Made by a program: the position numbers and the translations under genes
The notes under the pieces: model-generated
Databases searched by the model: none
What the model saw: only the letters and a program-made list of their open reading frames with translations
What the model was told of the DNA's origin: nothing
Assembly (NCBI GenBank): GCA_007449985.2
Contig: VIIQ02000191.1
Coordinates: 80,562-144,561 of the forward strand
Length of the DNA: 64,000 bases
Source of the DNA: Desmodesmus armatus
Taxonomy: Eukaryota; Chlorophyta; Chlorophyceae; Sphaeropleales; Scenedesmaceae
Reading direction: 5' to 3'
Shown: piece after piece, positions 53,543-64,000 of the stretch
Layout: each line of letters opens with the position of its first letter
Position numbering within the stretch: position 1 is the stretch's first letter

Positions 53543-56322
53543 ATCACACCCATGATCAGTTGAGATGCTCAAAGTCCTGGTTGTCATGATTTTGCTGGTT
53601 ACCCTAGTGCTGTCAACGGCAGCATCTGGGTTAGTGGGGTTGCTGGTGATAAGACGCGTTGCTTCTAAGCAAAGAAGACAATTGACGCTTCTGCATCAAG
53701 TCTGAGCCACGCAACCCTCTTCCTGATATCGCCCCTGCTGTACTAACCTTGTCAAGCTTGACCCAACCCTCCCAGCATGCCCCTGCTCCACCAGCAACGC
53801 TGCTGCTGCTGCTGCTGCCGCCACTCCTGCTACTGCTTCTGCTGCTGCCACCGCCGCTGCCGCCGCCACTCCTGCTACTGCTTCTGCTGCCGCCGCCGTC
53901 ACTGCTGCCGCCACTGCCGCCACTTTGGATGGCAGAGCCCTGACGCGCTGCTGCCAACAGCTTGTGCACGTCCACCTCCACCCCACCTATGTCTGACAAG
54001 CCGTCACTGCTGCCACCATTGCTGCCATTGCTGCTGCTGCCGTTGCTGCTGTCTTGCCGGACCACAATGGGATGGGACGACAGATCTGGCGACGACATAC
54101 CCGGTGACCCAACCCTTCCGTCAGACGACCATGTTGCAACTGCCGCCCTGCTGCTGCTGCTGCTGCCGCCGCCGCTGGTGTCACCCGTAGGTGTCACCGA
54201 GCGCGAGGCACTGCTGCTCGCTGCTGCTGCAGACGCCGCTGCTGCCGCTGCTGCCGCCGGCGAGGCGTGCTCGATGTCTTCTGGATCAAACAGCAGTACT
54301 CTCAGCCGCGGCATGACAGCAGCAGGAGCAGCAGCAGGAGCAGCACTCCTGCGACCACCCTCTCCCCCTGCTGCTGCTGCTGCTGCTGTTGAAGCGTCAG
54401 CAGCAGCACCACCACCATTCCTATCCTCAGAACCCGGATACAGAGGGAACACAGCTCGCGCCAAACACGTCTGCTCCACCACTTGCTGCGACACATTGCC
54501 AGCAGCAACATCAACAAACACGTTACTGCTGCTGCTGCTGCTGCTGCCACCGGCGCCGGCTGCTGCCGGCCCTTGTGTTTCTGGGGTGCTAGTGCCAGGA
54601 CTGGCTCCCCGCTGGCCCCACCACTGGGTCGAGACCAGGCCCCACTGCTGCTGCTGCTGCTGCGAGAGGAGGGCCGGCTTCGGGCCGGTTTACCGTATGG
54701 TGGTGTGGTGACTGTTGCTGTGCCGCCGTATGCCAGGACGTATGAGGGCTGGTCTATGTCGCTGCTGTCCATAGAAGAGAGGGGCAGGTACAGCCGCGCT
54801 GACACAACCTGTACAGGCAACAAGCACGCATGGCGTATAGGTTGACAGAGAAGAAGGGAGAGGGTGTGAGGTGTGTGTGTGTGTTTGGGGGGGGGGGGGG
54901 CAGGGGCGAGGGGGTGGTGTGTGTGCAGAGGGGATGGGCTGGTCTATGTTCGCTGCTGTCCATGGAGGACAGGGGCAGGCACAACCGCGCTGACACAACC
55001 TGTAGCAGGAGCAACACACATACAGCAGCCAGAGTCAGCACACGACCTCACAGGGAATTGCAGCAACACAAATTCAGGTGGATTGTGAGCACAAGATGGC
55101 TGCATCTAGCCCCTTGTCAATAAACAGACTGTGAAACACATCGAGATGCAGCATGAGGTGGAGGGTGCAGCAGGTGAAGGGGAGGGGGGGGCAAGGGAGC
55201 GGGGATGGGGAAGGGGAGGAAGTGGATGGGGGGAGGAGGGGGTGGGTGGGTGGGTGGGTGGGTGGGGGGGGGGGTAGTTGGGAATCACCCACCTCCACTA
55301 GTATGCTGTCTCTGCTGCTGCTCTGTAGCTTCTCTTGGAAGAAGCCCAACATCTCTAACACATCACCACCTCCACCACCACCAGCAGCAGCAGCAGCAGC
55401 GGCGGCGGCGGCTGATCGCCCTGGTGTATGTGGCCTCCTGCTGCTGCTCTTGGTGGCTGCTGCTGCTGCTGCTGCTGGGAGAGTTCCTGGCACGACTGCT
55501 AGCCGCACCCTCACTTGAGCACCCTCCGCACCACTCAGCTCAAACCAACGGTCCTGCGGGGCATAGCATGGCACAGCACAGCATGGTATGGCATGGCACA
55601 GCAAAAGCATGTATCAAGACCAGCTCAGTATGGCATGACACAGACAGTTTGCTTATCAGGCTTGCTGGTTACTGCCCAGCGCAAGACTCCCTCAACCTTG
55701 GGATTGCCGCACTTCTCTATACATTGTGTCAGCAGCCCACCCCTGCATCAAAAATCGGCCACCCCCCCCCCCCCGGGTGCCTTTCACCTGCACAAGAGCT
55801 TCACTGAGCTGGTCCAACTCAATGGATGTACTGCCCAGGCTCACACTCACACTGCTGCCACCAAGACTGCTGCTGCCATCGCTGCTGCTGCTGTTCAAAG
55901 TGACATCCGCCTCCTCCTCCTGCTGCTGCTGTTCTTGCTCGTCATTTAGCTGCAGGTCCACCAACATGTGGGAATCCACATCAGCTGCTGTCACAGACTC
56001 AGGCTCCACATCCGGAAGCTGGTAGGATGACACATTGCTGCCATTGCTGCCAGCACGGCCGTCATTGCTGCCACTGTTCCTGCTGCTGCTGCTGTGTCGC
56101 AGCCTGTTGATTGCCTTGGCCCCCACACGGCGTGAGGACGGCACCAGCACCCGGCGCAGGCTACTGCTGCTGCTGCTGTGAGGTTTGCTGCTGCTGCTGC
56201 TGCTGCTGTCCCCTACTGCTGCTGGTGTTACTGGTGCGTCATCTTGCCAGAGCTCAAGCTTTATTCTGTTTGCTATGGTGCTGCTGCTCTCAGCAAAAGC
56301 AAACAGCTCGTTGTATATGGGG
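51865..56322 (-). CDS. Tandem C2-domain protein with large low-complexity inserts
   Basis: Reverse-strand exons: 55788-56322, 55293-55553, 54694-54808, 53748-54580, one or two exons in 53156-53463, and 51865-52854; phases agree wherever boundaries are fixed. C2A: PIYNELFAFAESSSTIANRI, KLELWQDD, then after about 130 Ser/Gln/acidic residues DRWFELSGAEGAQVRVRLAV. C2B: VVSARLYLPLSSMDSSDIDQ, SYVLAYGG, VEQTCLARAVFPLYPG, PRLRVLLFDPEDIE, a Ser/Gly insert, then WEGWVKLDK and DGGHLLLRLTHLP. The C-terminal exon has an amphipathic segment (AAQQLGEATAVVSQWINTTA) and a Gln/Ser/Ala tail. C2 domains bind membranes, often with Ca2+. The first strands of C2A must be on an upstream exon ending in two bases (probably AA, giving Asn-Pro), not found before the LINE. 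Confidence 0.7.
54940..54999 (-). repeat. Acceptor-side echo of C2 exon 54694-54808
   Basis: The acceptor, GTTGTGTCAGCGCGG and the coding start of VVSARLYLPLSSMDSS recur about 190 bases upstream (VVSARLCLPLSSMDSS). They then diverge after AACATAGACCAGCCC. A G tract lies between. Confidence 0.85.
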
Positions 56323-56867
56323 CTGCAGCACAGACATGACAGGATGGGGGGAGGGGTATGCGTGTATGTGGGGCCGGTGCCAAGCTTGACAGGCGTGACG
56401 CAGGGGGATGCTGGGGTTTCGCGATGTGTGGTGCTGTAGACACATTGTGCCGCAAAATGTGCCAGCATCTTGTGTGCTGTGCTGTTGAAAGCATCAGTCA
56501 TGTCAGGTGTAGGTAATGTCAGGTGTGTGCTGTGCGGTGGAGAGCTCCTGTAATGTCAGGGCCCCTGTGTTGTGAGGTATCGCAGGGGGAAAGCAATGGG
56601 GAAGAAAATGTTACACGCAGACACATTCGCCACACATCAATGGCATTGCCTGCCAGGGTTGAACCGGTTGAAACACTAAGGTGGGGAAAAACCCCGATCC
56701 CCGTCAGTGGTTTGCACCACCTACACCAGATAGTAGCCTGATTCAAAGCAAGACAGCAAAGGAGACTTCATTGACATCCTGAGGCAACACGACAACCTTG
56801 TACAGAAGTGGGAAGCAAACAGCTAGGATCCAGCATGCAGCAGCACCAAGAAATACCCCTTGTCAGG
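56323..56867. other. Between the C2 gene and the LINE coding end
   Basis: Probably C2-gene intron plus the 3' UTR of the retrotransposon. No poly-T (poly-A on the element's strand) or clear terminal repeat was found to mark the element's 3' end. Confidence 0.4.
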
Positions 56868-59800
56868 TCAGATGCCCAAAGTCAGCCCAAGAAGGCGCGC
56901 CCGGCGCACTTTCATCTTGTACAGAGTGTATGCCAACGCAGACTGCTCTCCATGTTGAAACACTGATCGCACACATTCAGGGTCGTCCAGTACCACAGCA
57001 TCAGACAGGGGGAAGGCCGGGCAAGCGGCGCGCAAATCATCGTAAACAGGGCACTCCAACAGGAAGTGCTTCAAGTCTTCCACATTACGACTAGTTCTTG
57101 TCCTTGCCAGTACAGCTTGGCGGTGGGCCAGGGTAGCATCCTCTCCACAACACACTCGACACAGGCGGTCAGCACGGGGCACAGAGACCCTTCGCTTACG
57201 TCCCTGTTCTATTTCAAGGTGGGCTGAACCAATACGCAACTGGGCAAGGTTACGCGCTACATCAAAGGGCAGGCACAACTTGATATGCGGAGGCGCATCG
57301 TCCCTTGAGAAGGGATTGAAGCCAGGATCTAGCGGGTAGACCCATGCATGATGTGTAAGCTTGTGAATGCCGATAGAAGGGGCGGAACGCGGGTCACCTT
57401 GGGTGAGACCTCGCCACCGGGCCCTGAATAGGGCAGCCAGCGCGGCCTGCACTGCAGACTCCTCCCACCTCTGTTGCATCACCCAGTCAAGCGACTGCTG
57501 CCGCCAGTCACCAGCAAGCAACTGCAACGAGCACATAGTTTGCAGGAAACAAGAGGACCAACACTCCCGACAACCTGCAAGTGCAAGCGCTACATCCTCA
57601 CGCCACACACACCCCGCCAGGGATCTCGGCTGATCGTCACGAGCATCAGACAACTTTGTCCACCATCGCGCAGCCAGCACCACCCAGTGATACATAATGG
57701 GTCGACGATGCATGTCCCTGTACACGACATCAGTGGCAATGCCTTTGATAGACCCAGTCGTGATGCGCAAGAACGATGTGTGTACCTTCTCGGCCTGGGT
57801 ATCGTAAGGCGTGTTCTGCAGGCGCTTAGCAAATATCGCGGGTCCCCATATGTGAGATGCATACGAAAGGACTGGCTCAACAAGTATATCGAACATTCTG
57901 CACTTGATGTCAAACTGAGTCAAACAGGAGCGGCGACAACGGGTCAGCATGGCATGCATTGCCTTGCTGCCAGACACCGCCAGAGCATCAGAGGCGCCCA
58001 GAAGCCCACGGGTCTCATGCACGCGCACACCCAAATAGACGTACTCACTTTGCCGCGCAATCTCGCGCCCTCGATACACAAGACGGAACCCTGCCGGCAC
58101 CTTCATGCCCCGCTGGCGGAAACAAACGGCACAAGTCTTGTGCGGGGCAAGATTCACCTCCATCCCAAACAGGTGGCAGAACACACTCAACACATCAACA
58201 AGCTCCTGCAATTCGCCCTGCTCAAAGCTCAGGAGACCAACGTCATCAGCATACATGACATCTGGCACATGCAGCCCACTAAGCACCGGCCCTGCCCCTG
58301 GCAGCTTATGCCTGAACATGTAATGCAAGAGCTCTATGAACAAGCCAAACAAGAGAGGGCTAAGCTCGCTACCCTGCTTGGTGCCAGAGGCTGTGGTGAA
58401 AACCTCACCCAGCTCACCATTAACGGCCACCTGACAGCAAACACGGTCATACATGGAGATCAGCATGTCCATGAAGGGACCATGCACTCCCAATTCGCGA
58501 CACCGCTCAAGCAAGAGGTCTCGCCTCACCGTATCAAAAGCCTTCTTAAAATCAACAAACACCACATACAAACGCCGCCGCTGATGCCGGGCCACACTGA
58601 TGAGGTGGTTGAGCGTGAAGAGTGCATCAAGTGTACCATACCCAGGCCTGAAACCACACTGAGTAGGGGCACGAAGAGAGAGCAGGGATGCCAGCCGCTC
58701 AAAACGCTGATTCATGAGACGCTCCAACAGGCGAGAGAATACATGCGACACAGAAATCCCTCTGTACTGGTCCCTTACCGCCAAGGCAGCAGGGCTAAGG
58801 GACTTCGGCACCGGAACCAACTTGCTGGTGCGCATAACCTCTGGTACACATGCACATGAGAGCATGGCCTGCAACAACCACTGCGCACACTCGACCACAA
58901 CAGGGGAAGCAGGCGCTGCGTCGCCCCCAGAGCCACCCTCTCGGACAGGAGCACATGCCAGCCTCAACAGCTCACCCGTCAGACCCTGTGAATCAGGGGC
59001 TTTGCCTGTCGGCAGAGCCATACACTGTTGTACCTCAGCATATGAGACAGGCTCATTGAGCGCAGCCATGGCAGCTGGGGCACCCCTAGGGGCTGCCGCA
59101 TACAACTGGTGTTTGAGAGCCACCTCCTCTGCGCCCAAGGACTGAGGCTCAGGTACCCTCCCCAGAAGATCCCGAAAGTACCCTGTCCAAGCTGCCACAT
59201 CTGTCAGCGGTGTTTGCGGGGGCTGTCCACCAAAAAAGGCCCTCCAGTAATCCTTCTGGGTGTGGCCAAAATATGTTTCCAACATATCAACCTGGACCCG
59301 CATCTCATGCTCCCTCTTTTTGCGCTTACAGCAGCGCTTGTACTCACGGCGCGCAGCCTCAAGGGCCTGCCGTGCAGCCGGGCAGCCATTGTGAGCCCCA
59401 TAGACCATCCCTCGGCTCTCGTGCCATGCACCCCATGCCACATCCAACTCCCGCGACAGGCGCCGACACTCTGCATCATACCAGGGCTGGTCCCTTCCCG
59501 TAGGCTGCACGCCCCGGTCTTGGACGCTCCTGTCCCCCCCAGCACACAACATAAGCTGTTCTGTAAATTGCTGGAGAGCATCCTCAACAGGGACATCACC
59601 AGACTGCCAAGCTTGCAGCATGGTATGAAAAAAGCCCTCGCGCCGCAAGAGAGCACCAGTGTACCCTGAGCCAGGAGTCGGACGATACACCCGGCCCCTC
59701 CTCCCCCTGCGCGGAACCTCATAACAACGCCTTGGCAAATCAGTGATTGACACATACAGGCCACAGTGATCTTTGGAGGCAGACGGCTTGAACGGCAGCA

Positions 59801-60635
59801 CCCGAAAAGACTCCACCAAGCCATACAGGGAGGTGGAAGCGCACGCCAAGTCTACCACACTAGCGCCAACAGAACCAGCAGACAGTGGGTTAGATACACA
59901 AGTGAACTCACCATCCTGATCCCCCGGCGCCCTACCATTGAGCACAACAGAAGACACAGCAAACAAACCCCCAAGGAACTCCACCGCTCGCGACCGGTTG
60001 GGTACCGACAGGTCCATAGAGCTCCTTTGAGGAGGGACACAGCGCAGGTGATGTATTGTGGGCAACACAGAGGGGTCACTGAGGCCGGGGGGTACTGCCA
60101 TATTGCTCGGGACGTCACAACTGAGGGTGCCCAGGCGGACATTTAGATCACCCAGCACCAGATGCTTGTCCCCCCTGGCCTCAGCCTCACGCAACCCAGC
60201 AAACAAAGCAGCCAAGGGGTCAGGGTCAACCACCCCTGAAGCATACACCGCTGAACCGGGGGGGCTGAAGTAACACACTGCGACTGTGAACCGGAACGCC
60301 GGCACCACCAACCACACGATCCCCGCTGCAGGGTCACTCGCAACACGAAGCCCAGCCCCCAGACTGATAGGGGAATCCCTTCTGACATACACTGTCACGC
60401 CCCCATGGGGCCTGCCACGGGCAGGCCGTGGCCTAACACAGTGATAGACATCATACCCAGGCAAGAGGCCCTCTACATCACCCACCGTGTCACTCGTCAA
60501 CATAGTCTCAACAAACCCGTACACATCACAGTCAAGGTGCTGCTCCACCGCACTAGGAATTCTAGCTGCTGCCATACCCCCCACATTCTGCACTAGAAGC
60601 TGGATATCAGTGGCCTGTGCATCAGGGCTGGTCAA
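56868..60635 (-). CDS. LINE ORF2: endonuclease and reverse transcriptase
   Basis: Up to 1255 residues. An apurinic-type endonuclease comes first (LLVQNVGGM, FVETML, GGVTVYVRRDS, LVLGDLNVRLG, and SKDHCGLYVS for the final S-D-H). Reverse transcriptase follows: LVPVPKS, YRGISVSHVFSRLLERLMNQ, QCGFRPGYGTLDALF, VVFVDFKKAFDTVRRDLL, SGTKQGSELSPLLFGLFI and the VMYADDVGLL catalytic loop. A C-terminal CCHC-type knuckle (CRVC, then HFLLEC) is typical of L1-like elements. The frame opens with TTG overlapping the ORF1 stop (TTGA); an in-frame TGA lies about 27 bases upstream, and the first ATG is at MAAARIPS about 25 codons in. Translation by reinitiation or frameshift is therefore likely. Confidence 0.92.
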   Translation of the reverse strand: MTSPDAQATDIQLLVQNVGGMAAARIPSAVEQHLDCDVYGFVETMLTSDTVGDVEGLLPGYDVYHCVRPRPARGRPHGGVTVYVRRDSPISLGAGLRVASDPAAGIVWLVVPAFRFTVAVCYFSPPGSAVYASGVVDPDPLAALFAGLREAEARGDKHLVLGDLNVRLGTLSCDVPSNMAVPPGLSDPSVLPTIHHLRCVPPQRSSMDLSVPNRSRAVEFLGGLFAVSSVVLNGRAPGDQDGEFTCVSNPLSAGSVGASVVDLACASTSLYGLVESFRVLPFKPSASKDHCGLYVSITDLPRRCYEVPRRGRRGRVYRPTPGSGYTGALLRREGFFHTMLQAWQSGDVPVEDALQQFTEQLMLCAGGDRSVQDRGVQPTGRDQPWYDAECRRLSRELDVAWGAWHESRGMVYGAHNGCPAARQALEAARREYKRCCKRKKREHEMRVQVDMLETYFGHTQKDYWRAFFGGQPPQTPLTDVAAWTGYFRDLLGRVPEPQSLGAEEVALKHQLYAAAPRGAPAAMAALNEPVSYAEVQQCMALPTGKAPDSQGLTGELLRLACAPVREGGSGGDAAPASPVVVECAQWLLQAMLSCACVPEVMRTSKLVPVPKSLSPAALAVRDQYRGISVSHVFSRLLERLMNQRFERLASLLSLRAPTQCGFRPGYGTLDALFTLNHLISVARHQRRRLYVVFVDFKKAFDTVRRDLLLERCRELGVHGPFMDMLISMYDRVCCQVAVNGELGEVFTTASGTKQGSELSPLLFGLFIELLHYMFRHKLPGAGPVLSGLHVPDVMYADDVGLLSFEQGELQELVDVLSVFCHLFGMEVNLAPHKTCAVCFRQRGMKVPAGFRLVYRGREIARQSEYVYLGVRVHETRGLLGASDALAVSGSKAMHAMLTRCRRSCLTQFDIKCRMFDILVEPVLSYASHIWGPAIFAKRLQNTPYDTQAEKVHTSFLRITTGSIKGIATDVVYRDMHRRPIMYHWVVLAARWWTKLSDARDDQPRSLAGCVWREDVALALAGCRECWSSCFLQTMCSLQLLAGDWRQQSLDWVMQQRWEESAVQAALAALFRARWRGLTQGDPRSAPSIGIHKLTHHAWVYPLDPGFNPFSRDDAPPHIKLCLPFDVARNLAQLRIGSAHLEIEQGRKRRVSVPRADRLCRVCCGEDATLAHRQAVLARTRTSRNVEDLKHFLLECPVYDDLRAACPAFPLSDAVVLDDPECVRSVFQHGEQSALAYTLYKMKVRRARLLGLTLGI

Positions 60636-62011
60636 TACGCGTCTGCATCCAGGCCCGCAAACTCATCCCCCGCCGCTGCTGCTGCTGCCGCTGCACCTGC
60701 GCCCCTAGGGGAGCGGGGCTCCCGTGCCAGCTGCACCCGCTCCCAGTACGAGCGCCCGCTAGGGCCCCGCACCTCCTTTTCCAGAACAGCCCCTGACCAG
60801 CGCACCCTGACACCCCGGGCCTTCAAATCCTTGGCTGTGGGCGTCATGGCCCGCCGCTGTGCTTTCTCCTCCTCATTGAGCAGCTTCTCCACATACACCG
60901 GCTGGCGCTGGTAGGCGAGGCTCGTGCGGGTGCGGCCACCCAGCACTGTGAACTCAAGCTCCTTGCTCCTCAGCAGGATCTTGTACAGAGCCATGGGCCG
61001 CCGGCCAGAGGCCCCACCAGGGGGCTGGTCCCCTGGCCTACCACCTCCAGCCGCTGCTGCTGCTGCCCCGCTCCCCCTGTGCTGCTCGCCAGCTGCACTG
61101 TGTTGTGCCCTGCCGCCGCTGCTGCCAACCCCTGCCCCGGAGCCCGCCCCGCCTGAGCTGCCGCCCGGACCCTTCGGAGCATAGACAACTGCCACAGACA
61201 GGATGCTGCCCTTGCTGATGGTGCCAGCAGCAGCAAGGGCCTCACCCACCCGGTCGGGGTGCCAGCCAGCTGGCGCCCAAGCGCCGACAGCACCCTGGGC
61301 AGCTTGCTGAGTACGCAGCCGCTGCTGGTCCTCCTGAAGCTCCTTGATGGTGCGCTGCAGGGCTTTCACATCCCGCTTGAGTTGCGCCTGCTGCATAAAG
61401 GCCTGCGCACCCTTGTCTGCGGCGTCCTGCAGCTGCTGGGCAGAGTCGCCGCTGTGGAGGCCGGCCTTCTGCAGGTAACCCAGGGCTGTCTTGGCGTCGT
61501 TACGCACCCCGCGCACTGCCACCCCCAGCTGCTCTGTTGTGGCACCCAGCTGCTCCACCTGGGTGACAAGCCCAGCCACCGCGGCTGCATCAGCGGGCGT
61601 GCTGCCCCCACTGCTTCGCTGCGCTACCGCCCGCTCAAGCCGCTGCAGTCGCTGCTGCAGACCCCTAGTGTCTTCCTGAAGAGCCAGGGTGTCCCCTGTC
61701 ACTATCGCACACATCGTAATGTTGCGCTGGATAAGGCCGCTCATCAGCAAGCTGACAGCTGACGTCTCCTGCAGATACTGCTGCACTGTAGGGTCCTGAC
61801 CCTGGGGACCCTCCTGCACCTGGCGGCCAAGCTGCTCCAAAGCCTTGAATCGCTCCTGCAGCTGCTGCAATAGCTGAGCCGGGGAGGCGGAGCTGTCCAA
61901 GGGGAGTAGAGGCTGCGTAGGGTCTGTGGGAGGGGACCCTTCCTCTTGCTGCTGCTGCTCCGGCGGCACCTCCTGCTGCTCCTGCTGCTGCTGGGCTGCG
62001 TTGCTTGGTTG

Positions 62012-62048
<37 letters not shown>

Positions 62049-62575
62049 GACTGCTGCGGTGGGAGCTGTGGTTGCTGCTGATCCTGCTGCTGCGTGCGGG
62101 CAGTGTGTGATTGCTGCTGGTGCGACTTAGATCCGCCCCGAGGCTGCCCCTGTCGCTGCTGCTGCTGCTGCTGCTCGAGAGGGTTCATCAGAACTGCCAT
62201 CCTGGCGGCCTTGCCAGCGGCAGCCCTGGCCTGGGACCCAGTACTGCTGGCTGAGCCTGGGGGCCGCTGTCCTGGCAGGGTTTGCTGCTGCTGCTGCTGC
62301 TGTCCTGCCCTGCCCTGGTCCTGAGAGCGCTGCAGCTGGACGTCAGATGTCTGCTGAGCGCCCGCACCAGCCGCAGATTGGCTGGCTTTGGCAGCCCGGG
62401 CCCGTGTGGTCACAGGGTGAACTGCTGCAGCTGCAGGGTGGGTCCCTGCGTTCGCTCCCTCTGCACCATGCCTGCTGCTGTCGCCGTTTTTGAGGCCCTT
62501 TGGAGCTGTGCTGCCCCGTGGCTGTGCCGCCGAGCCCTCACCGGGCTGCTTTGTCGGACTACGTGGCACCATCAT
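60632..62575 (-). CDS. LINE ORF1: nucleic-acid-binding structural protein
   Basis: 647 residues starting MMVPRSPTKQPG. Gln/Ala-rich N-terminal half with long poly-Gln, then a long coiled coil (LQQLQERFKALEQLGRQVQE, RDVKALQRTIKELQEDQQRL), a Gly-rich linker, and a compact C-terminal region (ALYKILLRSKELEFTVLGGR, KDLKARGVRVRWSGAVLEKE). The C-terminal region resembles the single-strand-nucleic-acid-binding C-terminal part of L1-type ORF1 proteins by position and character; I did not recognise the exact family. Ends DADAY, TGA. Its poly-Gln content matches host genes. Confidence 0.8.
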
Positions 62576-63535
62576 TGATGATGGCCGTTACGAGGCTTGT
62601 AGGTCAGCCAGACCCGCCCAGCTGCCCAGAGCCCACGCTAAGCCCTTTAATAACTATACTAAACTGTTCTAGGCTAAATGCTAGCCAAGCTGTCGCTGCC
62701 AGTTCGGTTCACAGTTCAAGTGCTGTAGACGAGACACGAGAACGAAACGAAACGAAAACGAAACGCACCTTTTGCTTGCCTCAAACGAAACGAAATGGAG
62801 ATGCATGTATGCAGTCCTACTCAGACAGTAAACAAAGTCTAGTGGCAGCGCCCTAGAACCTGTGGCACCAATGGCGGTTACTGCTGTGTTTGTCTGCTGC
62901 TGCCATATCCTGCCGTACCTGCTGCTGCCATACTGTGTGGAGGTCTTGTAGGCATCCTGGCCGTATGCCACCTGTAGTAGCCAATGCAGAAGGAGGATTT
63001 ACTGACGAGTGTTTAGCCAAGAGGGCGGCGGTAGGCTACAGACACACACCCACACTGCCCTTTGCAAACACACCCCAGCTGACCAAGGCCTGAGAGCAAC
63101 ATCGCGTGCAGTGTCATTGCAGCCATGTTGCAGATGTATACAATATAAGGGATCCGGCGGGGGTCACAGGGGGTCACAGGGCCCTGTCAGATGATCATTG
63201 CAGCCACTCACCTGTACGTGTGTGGTGGGACCACGGCCTGAGCTGGAGGAACTGACCAGACCACGAGCTGTGTGAAACACATGCGACAGGACACAGCATG
63301 GCACAGCACAGCTGTGGAAAGGCATGGTGGACAGACACATCACAGCCACCAAACCACATGCCAGCACACACTCTGGCACAACACAGAGCTGCAGGACAAG
63401 TAATGCCTGGCATCATGTATCCCTCCTCTTCTTTTTTCTGTCTCGTTTTGGTCGTGTGCTGCACTGCTCCTATACTTTGATGCGCCGCACTGCTGTCTGT
63501 ACAGTACAGCCTAGCTCCTATAAGCAGAAACCACT
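62576..63535. other. 5' flank of the LINE and intergenic sequence
   Basis: GAAAC repeats at 62733-62795, then nothing recognisable except TGGCACAGCACAG-type simple sequence near 63300. Confidence 0.35.
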
Positions 63536-63536
63536 C

Positions 63537-63668
63537 ACATTCCACAACTTGCAGCAGCACCACCCTCGCCCGACACTCCTTGTTGTGCTGCCAGGCACAA
63601 CGCTGAGCCCTGCCCTGTACAGCCAGGGGTCCAACAGACACCCTTACGTGAAAATGCCCCCCCCCCCC
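63537..63668 (-). repeat. Donor-side echo of exon 63757-63976
   Basis: CCTTGTTGTGCTGCCAGGCA, AACGCTGAGCCCTGCC and flanks repeat 63757-63870, downstream of the exon on the reverse strand. The copy is followed (to the right) by a C tract. Confidence 0.85.
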
Positions 63669-63756
63669 CGCCCCACACACACCACCCCTGATACTCTTCT
63701 GACGTGACTCACGTGAAGGGCCCTTTTTGAGCCCATCAAGATGACATTGTTCTCAC

Positions 63757-63976
63757 CTTCCACACTTGAAGCAGCACCACCCTCGGCCCCACACTCCTTG
63801 TTGTGCTGCCAGGCACAACGCTGAGCCCTGCCTTGTACAACCAGGGGTCAACCGACACACCCAGTGCCACTGTCATAGCCTGTGCCCCTGGTACCTCTGG
63901 TGTGAGGGGCAGGGAGACCTGCCAGGGCCTAACAGGGGATGAGAGGGACCAACGCGTGGCCAGGTGCGCACCAGAC
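63757..63976 (-). CDS. Single exon of an unassigned gene
   Basis: Reverse strand, bounded by ACCATGCAG and GTGAGAAC; phase 2 in, phase 0 out. Encodes 73 residues including SGAHLATRWSLSSPVRPWQV, SLPLTPEVP, MTVALGVSVDPWLYKAGLSV and VVLLQVWK. It could be an upstream exon of the C2 gene beyond the LINE, but its outgoing phase does not match the first C2 exon directly, so another exon would be needed. The family is not recognised. Confidence 0.5.
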
Positions 63977-64000
63977 CTGCATGGTGGTGGGGGTGGGGGG

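Larger units (their letters stand above)
56868..62575 (-). mobile_element. Non-LTR retrotransposon (LINE) with two intact ORFs
   Basis: Limits given are those of the coding region; the true ends and target-site duplication were not found. ORF1 and ORF2 are both open and overlap by four bases, so the copy may be young or active. The 5' side (right, about 62576-62800) contains GAAAC repeats that may belong to its 5' UTR. Confidence 0.9.

Overview
The window is nuclear DNA of a green alga, most likely a chlorophycean (volvocalean-like) species. Genes are broken into many short GT-AG exons. Coding sequence is swollen by CAG, GCA and AGC runs that encode poly-Gln, poly-Ala and poly-Ser. TGTAA poly(A) signals follow two genes, and plant-type TTTAGGG arrays occur inside the sequence. 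Introns hold unusually long G or C homopolymers. The exact species is not determined.

Layout, left to right. 0.2-4.0 kb: 3' part of an ABCG half-transporter (+). 6.2-8.4 and 11.9-13.8 kb: two paralogous leucine-rich-repeat genes (-), the second with one in-frame stop; a broken 3' fragment of a deubiquitinase gene lies beside the second. 14.6-18.1 kb: an unrecognised Ser/Ala/Gly-rich gene (+). 18.9-21.3 kb (perhaps to 22.8): an unrecognised coiled-coil gene (-), convergent with the former. 23.1-32.6 kb: a Vms1/ANKZF1 gene (+), the peptidyl-tRNA-releasing nuclease of ribosome quality control. 34.0-37.9 kb: an HTATIP2/TIP30-like atypical short-chain dehydrogenase (-). 40.7-42.0 kb: ribosomal protein bL17 (-), probably organellar. 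42.5-46.2 kb: a USP30/UBP27-like ubiquitin protease (+). 46.6 kb: end of an unrecognised gene (-). 49.2-49.8 kb: a third LRR gene piece (+). 51.9-56.3 kb: a gene with two C2 domains (-). 56.9-62.6 kb: a non-LTR retrotransposon with two intact ORFs (-). 63.8 kb: one exon of a further gene (-).

The most striking signal is shared by at least six unrelated genes. Exon ends, together with the adjacent splice site and some intron, are repeated one to three times inside the neighbouring intron or 3' flank. The copies ('exon echoes') are usually separated by G/C homopolymer tracts. They are seen in Vms1, the HTATIP2-like gene, bL17, the USP, the C2 gene and the exon at the right edge. Most echoes are out of phase or carry stops, so they look like by-products of a local duplication process. 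One echo in Vms1 replaces the catalytic glutamine with proline and would act as a poison exon if spliced.

Two conserved exons (in Vms1 and the HTATIP2-like gene) are each exactly one base short, at or next to a homopolymer. This could be an assembly error or real decay. Exon coordinates were read by eye from splice motifs, phase and homology; no alignment or transcript evidence was available.
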